Source: Roseateles_C aquae | GTDB taxonomy: Bacteria > Pseudomonadota > Gammaproteobacteria > Burkholderiales > Burkholderiaceae_C | NCBI RefSeq assembly: GCF_032337115.1 | Contig: NZ_JAVXZY010000011.1 | Span: forward strand, 1 to 64,000 | Direction of reading: 5' to 3' | Length of the DNA stretch: 64,000 nucleotides | Shown: positions 45,419 to 54,015 of the stretch, one piece after another | Numbering within the stretch: position 1 is the first letter of the stretch | How the letters are laid out: every line of letters starts with the position of its first letter | Translations under genes and position numbers: made by a program | Notes under the pieces: generated by a model | What the model saw: only the letters and a program-made list of their open reading frames with translations | Databases searched by the model: none | Told to the model about the DNA's origin: nothing

Positions 45419-48400
45419 ATGCCGGCTCGGCGCCGGGCACCTACAGTCGGCCGGGTTGCACAACCGGAGCAGGCAGGCTTGGACATTTCTTCAAACGGCG
45501 GCACCTACAGTTTGAAGCGCCTCTGGGCCTGGTTGATCATCTGCCTCCTCGCCTGTGCTGCCATCGCCGGCATGCACGCCTGGCAGGCGCGGCTGGCGCC
45601 CTGCGGCGACCAGCTTGATGGCGGCTGGTCCTGGTTCTGCCCCTACGAGACCAACCGCTCGCTGCGCGTCGTCGGCTCGGCGCCAGATGCCGGCCTGATA
45701 TCCATCCGGTTCAGTGACGACGACCTGCATGGCTGGGCGGTTGGAGCGGCCGGGACCTTGCTCCACACCCAGAATGGCGGCCTGACCTGGGAAGCCCAAG
45801 GCAGCGCCACCAAGTCCTTGCTGCTGGCCATTCGCCTGGCCAAGAATGGCCAGCACATAGTGGCTGTCGGCGAGGGCGGCACCATCCTGAGCAGCAAGGA
45901 TGGCGGTCAATCCTGGAGCACGCAGACCTGGCCCAGCGGCGAACTGCTGACCGCGCTGCATGTTTCCTCAGACGGCGAGCAAGCCTGGTCGGTGGGCGAG
46001 GGCGGCTTGATTCTGCACAGCGAAGATGGCGGCAAGTCCTGGGACAGGCAAGACAGTGGCACCCAGAAACAGCTGATCGCCCTGCACTTTGCTGCCGACG
46101 GACAGACCGGCTGGGCGGCCGGCGAGGACGGCACCATACTCCGGACCGTGGATGCAGGCGCATCCTGGCAGCCGCAGATCAACAACAGCCAAGCATCGCT
46201 GTTCGCTATTCATTTCAGCACCGATGGGCTGCACGGCTGGGTGGTCGGTGATGGCGGCACCATACTCCGCACCACCGATGCAGGCGCATCCTGGCGGCCG
46301 CTGACCAGCGGCACGCGCGCATGGCTGAACGCCGTTCACATCAACGAAGACGGACGGCGCGGCTGGGCAGCAGGTGAGGAAGGCTTGATCCTCCATACCG
46401 AGGACGGTGGCGAGTCCTGGGCCCCTCAAGTCAGCAATACCCGCGCGACGCTTCTTGCGCTGCACTTCAGCCCCGATGGCCAGCGCGGCTGGGCAGCGGG
46501 GGAACGCGGCGTGATCCTGCGCACCGACGATGGCGGGCGCTCCTGGGTCACGCAGATCAGCCACTGGCGCCCATCAGCGACGGCGCTGCAGATTGGCCGC
46601 GATGGACAGCACGGCTGGGCCATCGACGAGAGGGGCGCGATCCTGCGCATCGACAAGGGCGGCAGGTCCTGGTCGCAGCTACGCGGCCCGACCAAAGTGA
46701 TGCTGAACGCGCTCTACATCAGCGCCGATGAGCAGCACGGCTGGGCGGCGGGCAACGATGGCACGATTCTCGCCACCAAGGACGGTGGCAAGACCTGGGA
46801 CACACAGGCCAGCGGCCTCAAGTCATCGCTGAACGCCCTGCACTTCAACGACGACGGCCAACGCGGCTGGGCGTCCGGCGAGGAGGGCGCGATTATGGCA
46901 ACCCGCAACGGCGGGCTGTCCTGGCGCGGGCAGGCCCGCGCCAGCACCAAGCTGAGCGCGCTGCATTTCAGCCGTGACGGGCAACGCGGCTGGGCCGTCG
47001 GTGATGCTGGCTTAATCGCCGCGACGACAGACGGCGGGGAAGAATGGTTCTACCAGTCCAGCAATACCGGGGCATCGCTGCATGCCCTGCGATTCAGTGC
47101 CGACGGCCAGCGCGGCTGGATCGTCGGCGATGGCGGCACAGTACTCAGCAGCTCGAACGGTGGACAGAGCTGGACGGCTCAGTTCAGCGGCATCAAGAAC
47201 GACCTCAGCGACCTCTACATCAGCGCCGATGGATTGCGCGGCTGGGCGGTAGGGGACGGCGGCACCATCCTGTCCACCCAGAACGGTGGGCGCAGCTGGG
47301 TGGCGCAGCCCACCAACACGAAGGAAAAGCTCATCGCCGTGCGCTTCAGCGGCGACGGCAAGCAGGCATGGGCCGTTGGCGAGCGTGGCGCCATCGTCCG
47401 CAGCGACAACGGCGGCAGCAGCTGGCAACTGCTGCGCTATGAACGCTGGCCCCCTCCGGCATACGGCGTGGCCTTGGCGCTGTTGGCCGGTCTGCTGCTG
47501 TCGGTCGGCATCAGGGGCATCACGCGCCGAGGTGAGTTGCGCCTGCTCAATCAGCTGCTGGGCCGCGCCGTAGACGACGCGCCGCTGCAACGTGCCGACG
47601 AAGACCTGCTCAATTTCGACCCCTTGGTGCGAGCCCTGAGCTTCTATCTGACGCACCAGAAGACCGCCCCGCCACTGACCGTGGGCATCTCTGCCCCCTG
47701 GGGTCGCGGCAAGAGTTCGCTGATGAGCCTGCTGCGCAGCCGCCTCGACCAGCGCGGCCTCAGCACCGTCTGGTTCAATGCCTGGCATCACCAGCGCGAA
47801 CCGGTCTTGCTGGCGGCCCTGCTGCAGGCGATCGCGTCACAAGGCCTGCCGGGCTGGTGGACGATGAAAGGCCTGGTCTTCCGAACCCGGCTGGTCTGGG
47901 GGCGTTTCCTGCGCCGCCCCTTGCTCGGCGCCCTGCCACTGGCGCTGTGGTTGGCCATCGCCTGGGGAGGCCTCATCTGGCTGGTGCTGGGCTTGTTGGT
48001 GCAGGCCGCCGGCCTGGCCAGCGGCGGGGCCAACCCGGTGTTCTTCTGGTTGGTCGATCTCTTGCACAGTGCGGCCGCCAACATCGCCGGCAATCCGGCC
48101 GCCGAGGCGCTCTGGGCCGGCGAATGGGCGCGCTTTGCCCGCGAAACCTTTGGCGCCATCGGGCATGACCCGAGCAAGGTCCTGCCCCTGCTGGGCGTGC
48201 TGTGGCTGGCCCTCTCAGGCTTTCTGCTGGCAACCCACTACGCCCGCCCCTTCCCCGCCCATCCTGGTGCCTTGCTCGCCAGCTTTGGTCCGCGCTTCTC
48301 GCTGTCCGCCGCGGAAGAGCAGACCGGATTCCGCCAACGCTTTCGCGAGCATTTCGCCGAGGTCACGAAGGGCCTGCACGCGCTCAACCGCACGCTGACC

Positions 48401-50134
48401 ATCTTCATCGACGACATCGACCGCTGCGAGCCGGCCAAGGCCGCCGAACTGCTTGAGGCCATCAACTACTTGATGGACTCGGGGCGCTGCTTTGTCGTGC
48501 TCGGCCTGGCCCGTGACGTCGTTGAAGCGCAGCTGGGTGAATCCTTCAAGGACCTCGCCGCGCGCGACCACGGCTTCGAGAAAGTTCGCCAGGAACGCCT
48601 GGGGAGCAGCGTCAGCGCCAGGCCTGGCGCCAACGAAGGCGTACAGCTGGACTTCGCGCGCCGCTACCTGGAGAAGCTGGTACAGCTCTGGGTGCCCGTG
48701 CCGGGCAGCGACCGTCTCAGCGATGTGCTGCTGGGCAATATGCATGCAGATGCGAACGCTGAGTCGGCGCGCCAGCGCCGCCAATATCTGCGTGAAGAGG
48801 AGCAGGCCGCGCGCATCAAGTCCACCGTCCGCACGATCCTGCTGGCGGGACTGATGCTGCTCGTGCTGGGCTGGATCAGCCTGCAAAGCGCCGCCTGGCT
48901 GAATCAGGAGAACAAACGTCTGACGCGCGCGCGCGCCACGATGCTGGCCGAGCGCGAGGCACTGGCCAAGCGCATCCGCGATATCAAGGCCTATGCGCAG
49001 TGGCGCAAGGAACAGGATGGCGGCGCTGGGCCCACCGGCAGCAAACGGACGCCGACCGCATCAGCAACGCGCAGCGAGCGGGCCGACTCGACTGGCCAGC
49101 CCGCCAGCGCCCAGGAGGTCCGCGCCAAGGGCGCCCCCAACGACGCCAAGCTGGCCGAGCAGCACCGCACGGTCACTCACGAGTGGCACGAGCAGCAGCT
49201 CAAGCTCGCACAAGAACGCTACAACGTGCTGAATGCCGAAGTGCAGCTGGCGATGCAGTCCGAGAACGGCTCTGCCGGTGAACTGCTGCCGCCACGCTTT
49301 CAAGAAGCCCATACCGCCATCGAAGACTTTCTGGCACCGCTGGAGAAGGCGAAGTCGGAAGAGCAGCAACGGGGCGCGCCGCACGGCCCGAGCGCCAGCG
49401 CTTCCAGCGCCCATCGAGCCGACGCCGCCAGCGCCGGCAAAACCGCAGGCCTGACGGAGACCCAGCCCCGGCGGCTGCAAAGCAGCAAGCCACGCGAAAC
49501 CAGCGATGTGCGCGACACCACGCCGCTGAGCCTGAACATCCCCCTGCTGCTGCTGGCGGCCTTCGCCCTTGCCGTGATGTGGCTGGCGCGTCCCAAGCGC
49601 CGCGCCATCGACAGCCAAAGCTACCTCGATGCGCTGCAGGCCTGCGGTCCGATGCTGCAGCAAGGCGCCTCGATTGCCTCGCCCCGCGAGGCCAAACGCC
49701 TGCTCAATCTGACACGTTATGCCGCGCTGCGCATGCATCTGCGCGACCACCTTCAGCCCGAGGGCATGCAACGCTGGTGGCCACGGGCCAGACGGCGCTT
49801 TGAGGCCATGCTGCCGGCGGCGTCGCCATGGAGCGAACAGCAGATCGTCGTGGCCACCGCCATTCTGGCCACCGGGCGACGACTCTGCCCGAGCGTCGAC
49901 CCCATCGAACTGCTCAAGGCCCCCGAGCGCTATCTGGCCACGCATGTCGACCCGCACACACTGGCGGCCGCGACCGCGCATCTCCAAAGCGCGGACACAC
50001 CAGCCTTCATCGACGGTGCCACGGCCTTCCTCCAGGTGGTGGGCGAGGTGGATTTCAGCGCCGGCGCGGCAGCGCCAATCCCGCCGAGCGAGCCGGGCAA
50101 TAAGAAGACAGGCAGCGCCTCATTGCAGTACTGA
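45419..50134 (+). CDS. Fourteen-blade YCF48-like propeller fused to a membrane KAP-family P-loop NTPase, 1571 aa
   Basis: A large inner-membrane protein not matching any single known family. TM1 is at residues ~32-55 (LWAWLIICLLACAAIAGMHAW). Residues ~100-680 contain 14 repeats of 42 residues (GWAVGDGGTILSTQNGGRSW type), as in YCF48/HCF136 propellers, predicted periplasmic. After a second TM comes a KAP NTPase: Walker A SAPWGRGKSSL (~residue 764), WFNAWHHQ and Walker B LTIFIDDIDRCEP (~995), with TM segments between them. Two more TMs flank a periplasmic coiled coil (~1160-1370); the tail is cytoplasmic. Start uncertain: ATG 45338, ATG 45419 or TTG 45479 (GGAG nine bases upstream). KAP NTPases include phage-exclusion proteins, but the function here is unknown. 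Confidence 0.8.
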   Translation: MPARRRAPTVGRVAQPEQAGLDISSNGGTYSLKRLWAWLIICLLACAAIAGMHAWQARLAPCGDQLDGGWSWFCPYETNRSLRVVGSAPDAGLISIRFSDDDLHGWAVGAAGTLLHTQNGGLTWEAQGSATKSLLLAIRLAKNGQHIVAVGEGGTILSSKDGGQSWSTQTWPSGELLTALHVSSDGEQAWSVGEGGLILHSEDGGKSWDRQDSGTQKQLIALHFAADGQTGWAAGEDGTILRTVDAGASWQPQINNSQASLFAIHFSTDGLHGWVVGDGGTILRTTDAGASWRPLTSGTRAWLNAVHINEDGRRGWAAGEEGLILHTEDGGESWAPQVSNTRATLLALHFSPDGQRGWAAGERGVILRTDDGGRSWVTQISHWRPSATALQIGRDGQHGWAIDERGAILRIDKGGRSWSQLRGPTKVMLNALYISADEQHGWAAGNDGTILATKDGGKTWDTQASGLKSSLNALHFNDDGQRGWASGEEGAIMATRNGGLSWRGQARASTKLSALHFSRDGQRGWAVGDAGLIAATTDGGEEWFYQSSNTGASLHALRFSADGQRGWIVGDGGTVLSSSNGGQSWTAQFSGIKNDLSDLYISADGLRGWAVGDGGTILSTQNGGRSWVAQPTNTKEKLIAVRFSGDGKQAWAVGERGAIVRSDNGGSSWQLLRYERWPPPAYGVALALLAGLLLSVGIRGITRRGELRLLNQLLGRAVDDAPLQRADEDLLNFDPLVRALSFYLTHQKTAPPLTVGISAPWGRGKSSLMSLLRSRLDQRGLSTVWFNAWHHQREPVLLAALLQAIASQGLPGWWTMKGLVFRTRLVWGRFLRRPLLGALPLALWLAIAWGGLIWLVLGLLVQAAGLASGGANPVFFWLVDLLHSAAANIAGNPAAEALWAGEWARFARETFGAIGHDPSKVLPLLGVLWLALSGFLLATHYARPFPAHPGALLASFGPRFSLSAAEEQTGFRQRFREHFAEVTKGLHALNRTLTIFIDDIDRCEPAKAAELLEAINYLMDSGRCFVVLGLARDVVEAQLGESFKDLAARDHGFEKVRQERLGSSVSARPGANEGVQLDFARRYLEKLVQLWVPVPGSDRLSDVLLGNMHADANAESARQRRQYLREEEQAARIKSTVRTILLAGLMLLVLGWISLQSAAWLNQENKRLTRARATMLAEREALAKRIRDIKAYAQWRKEQDGGAGPTGSKRTPTASATRSERADSTGQPASAQEVRAKGAPNDAKLAEQHRTVTHEWHEQQLKLAQERYNVLNAEVQLAMQSENGSAGELLPPRFQEAHTAIEDFLAPLEKAKSEEQQRGAPHGPSASASSAHRADAASAGKTAGLTETQPRRLQSSKPRETSDVRDTTPLSLNIPLLLLAAFALAVMWLARPKRRAIDSQSYLDALQACGPMLQQGASIASPREAKRLLNLTRYAALRMHLRDHLQPEGMQRWWPRARRRFEAMLPAASPWSEQQIVVATAILATGRRLCPSVDPIELLKAPERYLATHVDPHTLAAATAHLQSADTPAFIDGATAFLQVVGEVDFSAGAAAPIPPSEPGNKKTGSASLQY

Positions 50135-50423
50135 ACGAAGCCCGCCAACGTGGCCGGCATGAACAGCAGGGCTTAGCCCGTGGGCGGGAGCTGCTTGGCC
50201 TCTTTAGCCCGCGCTTCGTGAAATTCTTCTCAAGTCCAGCCATCCGCTGACGATGACGCTGTGGCAACCCGCGGGCCAAGCCGTCTGCTCGCGGGTGCGG
50301 ATTCAACTTCGCCAGAGCCGTTCCCGCAGAGAACGGCTGGCGAGGCGACGGCTTGTGTGCAAGAGCTGAACGCGCGCCAGCCGCTGTCTATCGCAGGCAG
50401 CCGACTGGGTCGGAGGTGCGACG

Positions 50424-51950
50424 ATGAATCTGAGCCGAAAAGTTCCATTGGCCTTTGCGCTAGCCCTGCTGCTGTCGCTGATTGCCGGGGTGTCCGGGCT
50501 GTGGTTTTCCGGCCGGGCGCTGGACAGCTTCCACTCCGAGGTGATGCAGGGCGTCGCCGACGAGCGCGCCACCGCGGCCCTGTCCAGCCATTTCAAGACC
50601 CAGGTGCAGGAGTGGAAGAACACCCTGCTGCGCGGCTCCGACAATGCGCTGCGCGACAAGCACTGGGGCGCCTTCCAGAAGGAAGAGAAAGCCGTTCGCG
50701 ACGGCGCACAGCAACTGCGCACGGCCTTGACCGAGCCCGAGTTGCGCGCACTGCTCGATCGCTTCATGGCGGCGCACGACAAGATGGCGCGCGGCTACCG
50801 CGAAGGCCTTGATAAGTTCCAGGCCGCGGGCCTGGAACCCTCGGTCGGCGATGTGGCGGTGCGTGGCATCGACCGCGAGCCTGCCACGCTGCTCGAAGAG
50901 CTGGCCAAGCAGATTGCCGCACGCAGCAGCGCCATTGCCGAGCGCGCCTATGGCTCGGGCCAGTCGGCCAAGCGCTGGGGCATCGGCCTGATGCTGCTGG
51001 CCAGCTGCCTGGGCCTGGGCATCGGCCTGATGCTCAGCCGCGATGTGGTGGTGCCGCTGCGCCGCGCCACGGCGGTGGCCCGCGATGTGGCCAGCGGCGA
51101 TCTGGGTCGCGACATCGAGGTGCAGGGCCGCGACGAAACGGCCAGCGTGCTGCGCGCGCTCGGCGAGATGCAGGGGCAGCTGCGCCAGCTGGTCGGCAGC
51201 GTGCGCGACAACGCCGAAAGTGTGGCGACGGCCAGTTCCGAGATTGCCCAGGGCAATCAGGACCTCAGCCAGCGCACCGAGCAGCAGGCCAGCTCGCTGG
51301 AACTGACGGCCTCGACCATGCATGAGCTGGGTGCCGCCGTGCACCAGAGCAGCGAAAGCGCGCGCCAGGCCAATCAGCTGGCCCATGGCGCCAGCCAGGT
51401 CGCGCAACGCGGCGGCGAGGTGGTCGGCCGGGTGGTTCACACCATGCGCGGCATCAACGACAGCTCGCGCAAGATCGCCGACATCATCTCGGTGATCGAC
51501 GGCATCGCCTTCCAGACCAATATCCTGGCGCTCAACGCCGCCGTCGAGGCCGCGCGTGCCGGCGAACAGGGTCGCGGCTTTGCCGTGGTGGCCTCTGAGG
51601 TGCGCAGCCTGGCCGGGCGCAGCGCCGAGGCCGCCAAGGAAATCAAATCGCTGATCAGCAGCAGCGTCGAGCAGGTCGAGCAAGGCACGGCCCTGGTCGA
51701 TCAGGCCGGCCAGACCATGCAGGAGATCGTCGCCGCGATCCAGCAGGTCAGCACCATCGTCAGCGAGATCAGCGAAGCCAGCCAGGCGCAGCGCGCGGGG
51801 GTGGATCGCGTCGGTCATGCGGTGCAGGACATGCACCAGACAACGCAGCAGAACGCCGCCCTGGTCGAACAAAGCGCCGCCGCCGCAGAGAGCCTGCGTC
51901 AGCAGGCCGATCGCCTGGTGGCGGCGGTGGCGGTGTTCAAGCTGAGCTAG
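50424..51950 (+). CDS. Methyl-accepting chemotaxis protein
   Basis: A 508-residue receptor. TM1 is at ~8-28, a helical periplasmic sensor of ~155 residues follows, TM2 is around WGIGLMLLASCLGLGIGLML, then a HAMP domain (VPLRRATAVARDVASGDLGR) and the signalling coiled coil. The CheA/CheW-contact hairpin tip is intact: IDGIAFQTNILALNAAVEAARAGEQGRGFAVVASEVRSLAGRSA. The sensor domain resembles four-helix-bundle types; the ligand is unknown. No C-terminal CheR-tether pentapeptide is seen (ends VAVFKLS). It lies 289 bp downstream of the KAP gene; that gap shows no other gene. Confidence 0.92.
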   Translation: MNLSRKVPLAFALALLLSLIAGVSGLWFSGRALDSFHSEVMQGVADERATAALSSHFKTQVQEWKNTLLRGSDNALRDKHWGAFQKEEKAVRDGAQQLRTALTEPELRALLDRFMAAHDKMARGYREGLDKFQAAGLEPSVGDVAVRGIDREPATLLEELAKQIAARSSAIAERAYGSGQSAKRWGIGLMLLASCLGLGIGLMLSRDVVVPLRRATAVARDVASGDLGRDIEVQGRDETASVLRALGEMQGQLRQLVGSVRDNAESVATASSEIAQGNQDLSQRTEQQASSLELTASTMHELGAAVHQSSESARQANQLAHGASQVAQRGGEVVGRVVHTMRGINDSSRKIADIISVIDGIAFQTNILALNAAVEAARAGEQGRGFAVVASEVRSLAGRSAEAAKEIKSLISSSVEQVEQGTALVDQAGQTMQEIVAAIQQVSTIVSEISEASQAQRAGVDRVGHAVQDMHQTTQQNAALVEQSAAAAESLRQQADRLVAAVAVFKLS

Positions 51951-51974
51951 GGAAGTGCTGCTTGTGTCGGCGCG

Positions 51975-51995
51975 GGCCCGCGGCAAACGCGGGCC
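51975..51995 (+). terminator. Hairpin after the chemoreceptor gene
   Basis: GGCCCGCG... pairing: GGCCCGCG (51975-51982) with CGCGGGCC (51988-51995), five-base loop, 25 bases after the stop. No T run follows, so it is a weak terminator candidate. Confidence 0.45.
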
Positions 51996-52066
51996 GACTG
52001 CCAGGCGCGTTGATGGACAGCGATGGTCACGCTGATGGCGTCCGTCAACGCGGCCTGAAGCTCGCT

Positions 52067-52091
52067 GCGCTGAGGCTCACGGCCTCAGCGC
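52067..52091 (-). terminator. Hairpin after the 52096-53070 gene
   Basis: GCGCTGAGG (52067-52075) pairs perfectly with CCTCAGCGC (52083-52091) around a seven-base loop. It begins four bases beyond the - strand TAA at 52098-52096, as a 3' hairpin of that gene. Confidence 0.55.
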
Positions 52092-52095
52092 GCGT

Positions 52096-53070
52096 TTACT
52101 CGTCGCCCGAGATCAGCACCCAGTTGAAGTTGCGCACCAGATTGACCTGGAAGCCGACCAGCGGCGTGCCGTTGTCCAGGAAGTCGATGCCGACGGCCTT
52201 GCCCGAGCGTGCCAGCGGGCTGGGAAGGTGGTTTTGCGTCGGCACATAGAACGACGCGGGCTGGGCCACACTGATTCGCACCTGCTTGTTGACGTACAGG
52301 TTCTGGATGTTGTTCTTGATGTACATGCCGACGTCGGTGCCGCCATACAGGTAGGTGCCGGGTTGGATGGCATCGACGAAGCCGAACAGGGCCCGCTGCG
52401 GTGCGACATCCAGAATCCTGCCGGAGAAGCCGCCCATGGCCAGCACCAACTGGCTGCCCGCACCGGCCAGCTTGTTGTTGATGTAGTTGCCCAGCCAAGG
52501 CACCCAGCCCAAGGAGTTGTCGCAATTGGTCGATTGGGTCGGCACGAACTGCACATTGGCCCCGCTGACCGCACCCGAATAGGGGTTGTAGTCCAGGCTG
52601 ACACTGATCGACCCGATCGTCAGCGAGGTATTGCACTCGAAGCTGATCGGGCCCTGCCTGCCATTGGTCTGCAACACCACGTCGTAGCTCAGGCCATCGA
52701 GCACAAAACGCAGGTTCCCGCCCTGCAGGCCGGACAGCGAGGCGTTGAGCGTGCCGTTCAGAATGCCGGACGGGTACTTCATCTTCACCGTCACATCGCC
52801 GACCTGGGAGGTTGCCGCGCGGATCGCGTCATTCAGTGCCCACTGGATATCCAGGTAGTAGCCCTGGGCAGTGTTGATCAGGTTGTTCATCTGCGCCGAC
52901 TGGGCCAGATTGCCGGAGGTGATCGGCGTCGAGTTGCCATTCCACGTCGCCGAGGCGGCGTAGCTGCTGCTGCTCAGTGACGACTGGTAGGTATTGCCGC
53001 TGCGTGCCTGAGCGCTGCCGACACAGGCGAGCACGGCCAGGCCAAGACCCAGTTTCTGGATCATCTTCAT
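52096..53070 (-). CDS. Secreted protein of unknown function, 324 aa
   Basis: ATG 53070 gives MKMIQKLGLGLAVLACVGSAQARSG, a Sec signal peptide cleaved near AQA; an ATG at 53076 would add two residues. The mature protein is Ser/Thr/Asn-rich and beta-rich, with two cysteines (FECNTSLTIG and STNCDNSLG). Stretches such as IDFLDNGTPLVGFQVNLVRNFNWVLISGDE at the C-terminus do not match a domain I know. Composition resembles extracellular or outer-membrane-associated proteins. Monocistronic, with a hairpin after the stop. Confidence 0.7.
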   Translation of the reverse strand: MKMIQKLGLGLAVLACVGSAQARSGNTYQSSLSSSSYAASATWNGNSTPITSGNLAQSAQMNNLINTAQGYYLDIQWALNDAIRAATSQVGDVTVKMKYPSGILNGTLNASLSGLQGGNLRFVLDGLSYDVVLQTNGRQGPISFECNTSLTIGSISVSLDYNPYSGAVSGANVQFVPTQSTNCDNSLGWVPWLGNYINNKLAGAGSQLVLAMGGFSGRILDVAPQRALFGFVDAIQPGTYLYGGTDVGMYIKNNIQNLYVNKQVRISVAQPASFYVPTQNHLPSPLARSGKAVGIDFLDNGTPLVGFQVNLVRNFNWVLISGDE

Positions 53071-53076
53071 GTTCAA

Positions 53077-53589
53077 GTCCCTCGTTGGATGATGAGAAGC
53101 AAGGCAGGGAATGGCTTCCTAACCCGTATGGATTGCGTCTCCAAGGCCTTGCTGGTTCGGTCGCTGCAGCACGCGGAGCCTAAGCGCTGCCTCCGGCCGC
53201 GACCCACCTGTCAACTCTGACAGGGCCGTCTGTCCCGCGCCCGTCCTGGGCAGCCCCGACGCCCCAGAGATTCCCGCTTGTTCCTCTAGGCGTAGCGCGC
53301 CTGACCGACAAACAGTACGGCGCCCAGGCACCCGCAATGGCGGGCGGCAATCGCACCATGGGCGAGCAAACGGCGCCGCAGCGTCAGGGACGTCGGCTCG
53401 GCGCGACATCGGGCCATCGGGCTACCAAAGCTGGCAGCTGCGCCCGCCCGGCACTTGTGCTTGCATCGCGCTCCTTAAGCGCAGCCGCGAAGTTGGCGAG
53501 TTGGCATAAAGCCCGGCAAAGCGCCGCACGATTGCCGCTCCTCGCGCGCTGCGGCCACAATCAAACCTTCGCATCACCGTGCTGCAGCG
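53077..53589. other. 513-bp gap without a convincing gene
   Basis: Only GC-driven open frames with Arg/Pro/Ala-rich products occur. The one structure seen is a small hairpin, CTGTCAACTCTGACAG at 53208-53223. The promoters for the 52096 gene (leftwards) and the DUF3052 gene (rightwards) should lie here. Confidence 0.6.
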
Positions 53590-54009
53590 ATGACCCCAAG
53601 CGGCTATTCCGGCACCCCGTTGGCCAAGAAGCTGGGCCTCAAGCCCGGCATGCGCATCGCCGTCATGAACGCCCCTGAGGGCTATGGGGACTGGCTGGCG
53701 CCACTGCCGCCAGGGCTGCAGCTCAGCGCGCAGCCAGCGCCCGATTGCGAGCTGCTGCACTGGTTCCTGACCCAGCACAGCGAACTCGTCAGCGGCCTGC
53801 CAAGGCTGCTGGCTCTGCTCAGCGACGGCCGCCCGCTCTGGGTCTCCTGGCCCAAGAAGGCGGCGCGCAAGCAGATGCCCAGCGACATTGACGAGGACGC
53901 GATCCGTGCCGCGGCGCTGCCGCTCGGCCTGGTCGACATCAAGGTCTGCGCCGTCAGCGAGATCTGGTCGGGGCTCAAACTGGTGTTGCGCCGTGAGCGA
54001 CGCGGCTGA
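53590..54009 (+). CDS. DUF3052 family protein
   Basis: A 139-residue cytoplasmic protein starting MTPSGYSGTPLAKKLGLKPG, the signature N-terminus of DUF3052 (GYSGTPLxKKLGIKxG). Later features include PLWVSWPKKAARKQMPSDID and LGLVDIKVCAVSEIWSGLKLV, where the family has VSWPKK and a conserved DxKVCAVDExWSGLK block. The function of this family is unknown. It has the expected length and stands alone, convergent with phoD only six bases away. Confidence 0.85.
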   Translation: MTPSGYSGTPLAKKLGLKPGMRIAVMNAPEGYGDWLAPLPPGLQLSAQPAPDCELLHWFLTQHSELVSGLPRLLALLSDGRPLWVSWPKKAARKQMPSDIDEDAIRAAALPLGLVDIKVCAVSEIWSGLKLVLRRERRG

Positions 54010-54015
54010 AGCCGC

